Both the position numbers and the translations under genes were made by a program. From assembly GCF_002351485.1 (NCBI RefSeq), contig NZ_NWMW01000001.1:682001-746000 (forward strand): a stretch of DNA of 64,000 bases, read 5' to 3'. The notes beneath the pieces were generated by a model. It ran no database searches. It saw only the letters and a program-made list of their open reading frames with translations, and had not been told where the DNA came from. The stretch comes from Sphingomonas spermidinifaciens (lineage in GTDB: Bacteria > Pseudomonadota > Alphaproteobacteria > Sphingomonadales > Sphingomonadaceae). Below are positions 63,576 through 64,000 of this stretch, in pieces; position 1 is the first letter of the stretch, and the number at the start of each line of letters is the position of its first letter.

Positions 63576-64000
63576 CCGCGCTTCGCCGCATCGGCGCGAC
63601 CGACCTCCACACACCGCCGATGGTACTGGGCGGCAACGTGTTCGGCTGGACCGCCGACGAGGCGACGAGCCACGCGATCCTTGACCGGTTCGTGGGCGCG
63701 GGCGGGACGATGATCGATACCGCCGACGTCTACTCGGCCTGGGTCGCCGGCCATTCGGGCGGCGAAAGCGAGGCGGTGATCGGCCGCTGGCTCAAGGCGT
63801 CGGGCCGCCGCGGTGACGTGACGATCGCCACCAAGGTCGGGATGCTGCCCGGCCAAGGCGGCAAGGGCCTTGCCCCCGACCGCATCGCCGCCGCGTGCGA
63901 AGCCTCGCTCCGGCGGCTCGGGGTCGAGACGATCGATCTCTATTACGCACACTGCGATGACGAGAGCGTGCCGCAGGCTGAGGTGCTGGGCGCGTTCCAG
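63572..64000 (+). CDS. Aldo/keto reductase (5' part)
   Basis: The first 143 residues of an NADPH-dependent TIM-barrel oxidoreductase; it runs off the window. The catalytic tetrad is visible: Asp52 and Tyr54... within TADVYSAW, Lys88 (IATKVG) and His127 (YYAHCDD). The opening MTALRRIGATDLHTPPMVLGGNVFGW is typical of the Tas/YajO-like bacterial branch. It overlaps the small lipoprotein gene by ATGA. Substrate unknown. Confidence 0.9.
   Translation, partial: MTALRRIGATDLHTPPMVLGGNVFGWTADEATSHAILDRFVGAGGTMIDTADVYSAWVAGHSGGESEAVIGRWLKASGRRGDVTIATKVGMLPGQGGKGLAPDRIAAACEASLRRLGVETIDLYYAHCDDESVPQAEVLGAFQ

Overview
The window is GC-rich alphaproteobacterial chromosome. Protein style and gene order suggest the Sphingomonadaceae (Sphingomonas or a close relative); this is my reading of motifs and gene order, not a database result. 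Supporting signs are methionine synthase split into two genes, an ArsR-methyltransferase (SahR-type) regulator heading the methionine operon, two adjacent cysteine desulfurases with a ferredoxin, an OtsB/GH15/OtsA trehalose block, and short dispersed GATCAAGYCCGGGG-type and GTCACCCCAGC-type repeats. I see no prophage, insertion sequence, CRISPR array or integron. Genes are tightly packed and no gene-free stretch exceeds about 290 bases.

Layout. 1-5050: tail of a gamma-carbonic-anhydrase-like protein, then a divergent catabolic cluster (SMP-30 lactonase, Tat-exported ABM-domain protein and bicupin on minus; MFS transporter and secreted bicupin on plus). 5089-7750: SRP RNA, 2Fe-2S ferredoxin and two cysteine desulfurases on minus. 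7857-8977: alpha/beta hydrolase and GFA-family zinc protein. 9026-14563: threonine synthase, an active/inactive pair of M16 peptidases, and a proline-rich single-span membrane protein. 14644-23425: rpoB-rpoC with its own consensus promoter, a structured leader and a strong terminator. 23502-26923: modC and modB without modA, then a GH127 glycosidase. 27038-32484: TPR protein, SDR, gyrA and a DUF952 gene. 32500-36430: otsB, GH15 and otsA. 36503-45736: Baeyer-Villiger-type monooxygenase, tamB-tamA, YihY/BrkB protein. 45758-47857: MarR regulator, ilvE and three tRNA genes (Gln, Pro, Ile/Met CAT). 47882-53622: polysaccharide deacetylase, a histidine-kinase-like protein with a degenerate ATPase, Lrp, and a membrane protein fused to a spermidine-synthase-like domain. 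53655-57080: hemB followed by two GNAT genes and opgC, plus a small secreted protein. 57141-62871: sahR-metF-metH(N)-metH(C). 62971-64000: two small lipoproteins and a truncated aldo/keto reductase.

How the genes work together. The clearest unit is the methionine operon. SahR, expected to sense S-adenosylhomocysteine, is followed by MetF (makes methyl-THF) and the two halves of MetH (methylates homocysteine). A perfect 22-bp palindrome lies across the spacer and -10 of a near-consensus promoter whose predicted start is at the sahR ATG, implying autoregulation and a leaderless mRNA. Other coupled units are ferredoxin/desulfurases (Fe-S or thio-cofactor sulfur supply), OtsB/GH15/OtsA (trehalose), TamA/TamB (outer-membrane biogenesis) and the five-gene hemB run.

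Most of the window is conserved housekeeping DNA. I found no convincing new mobile or defence system. The observations most worth following are regulatory (sahR, rpoB leader, GH127 operator) and a few unusual protein architectures.
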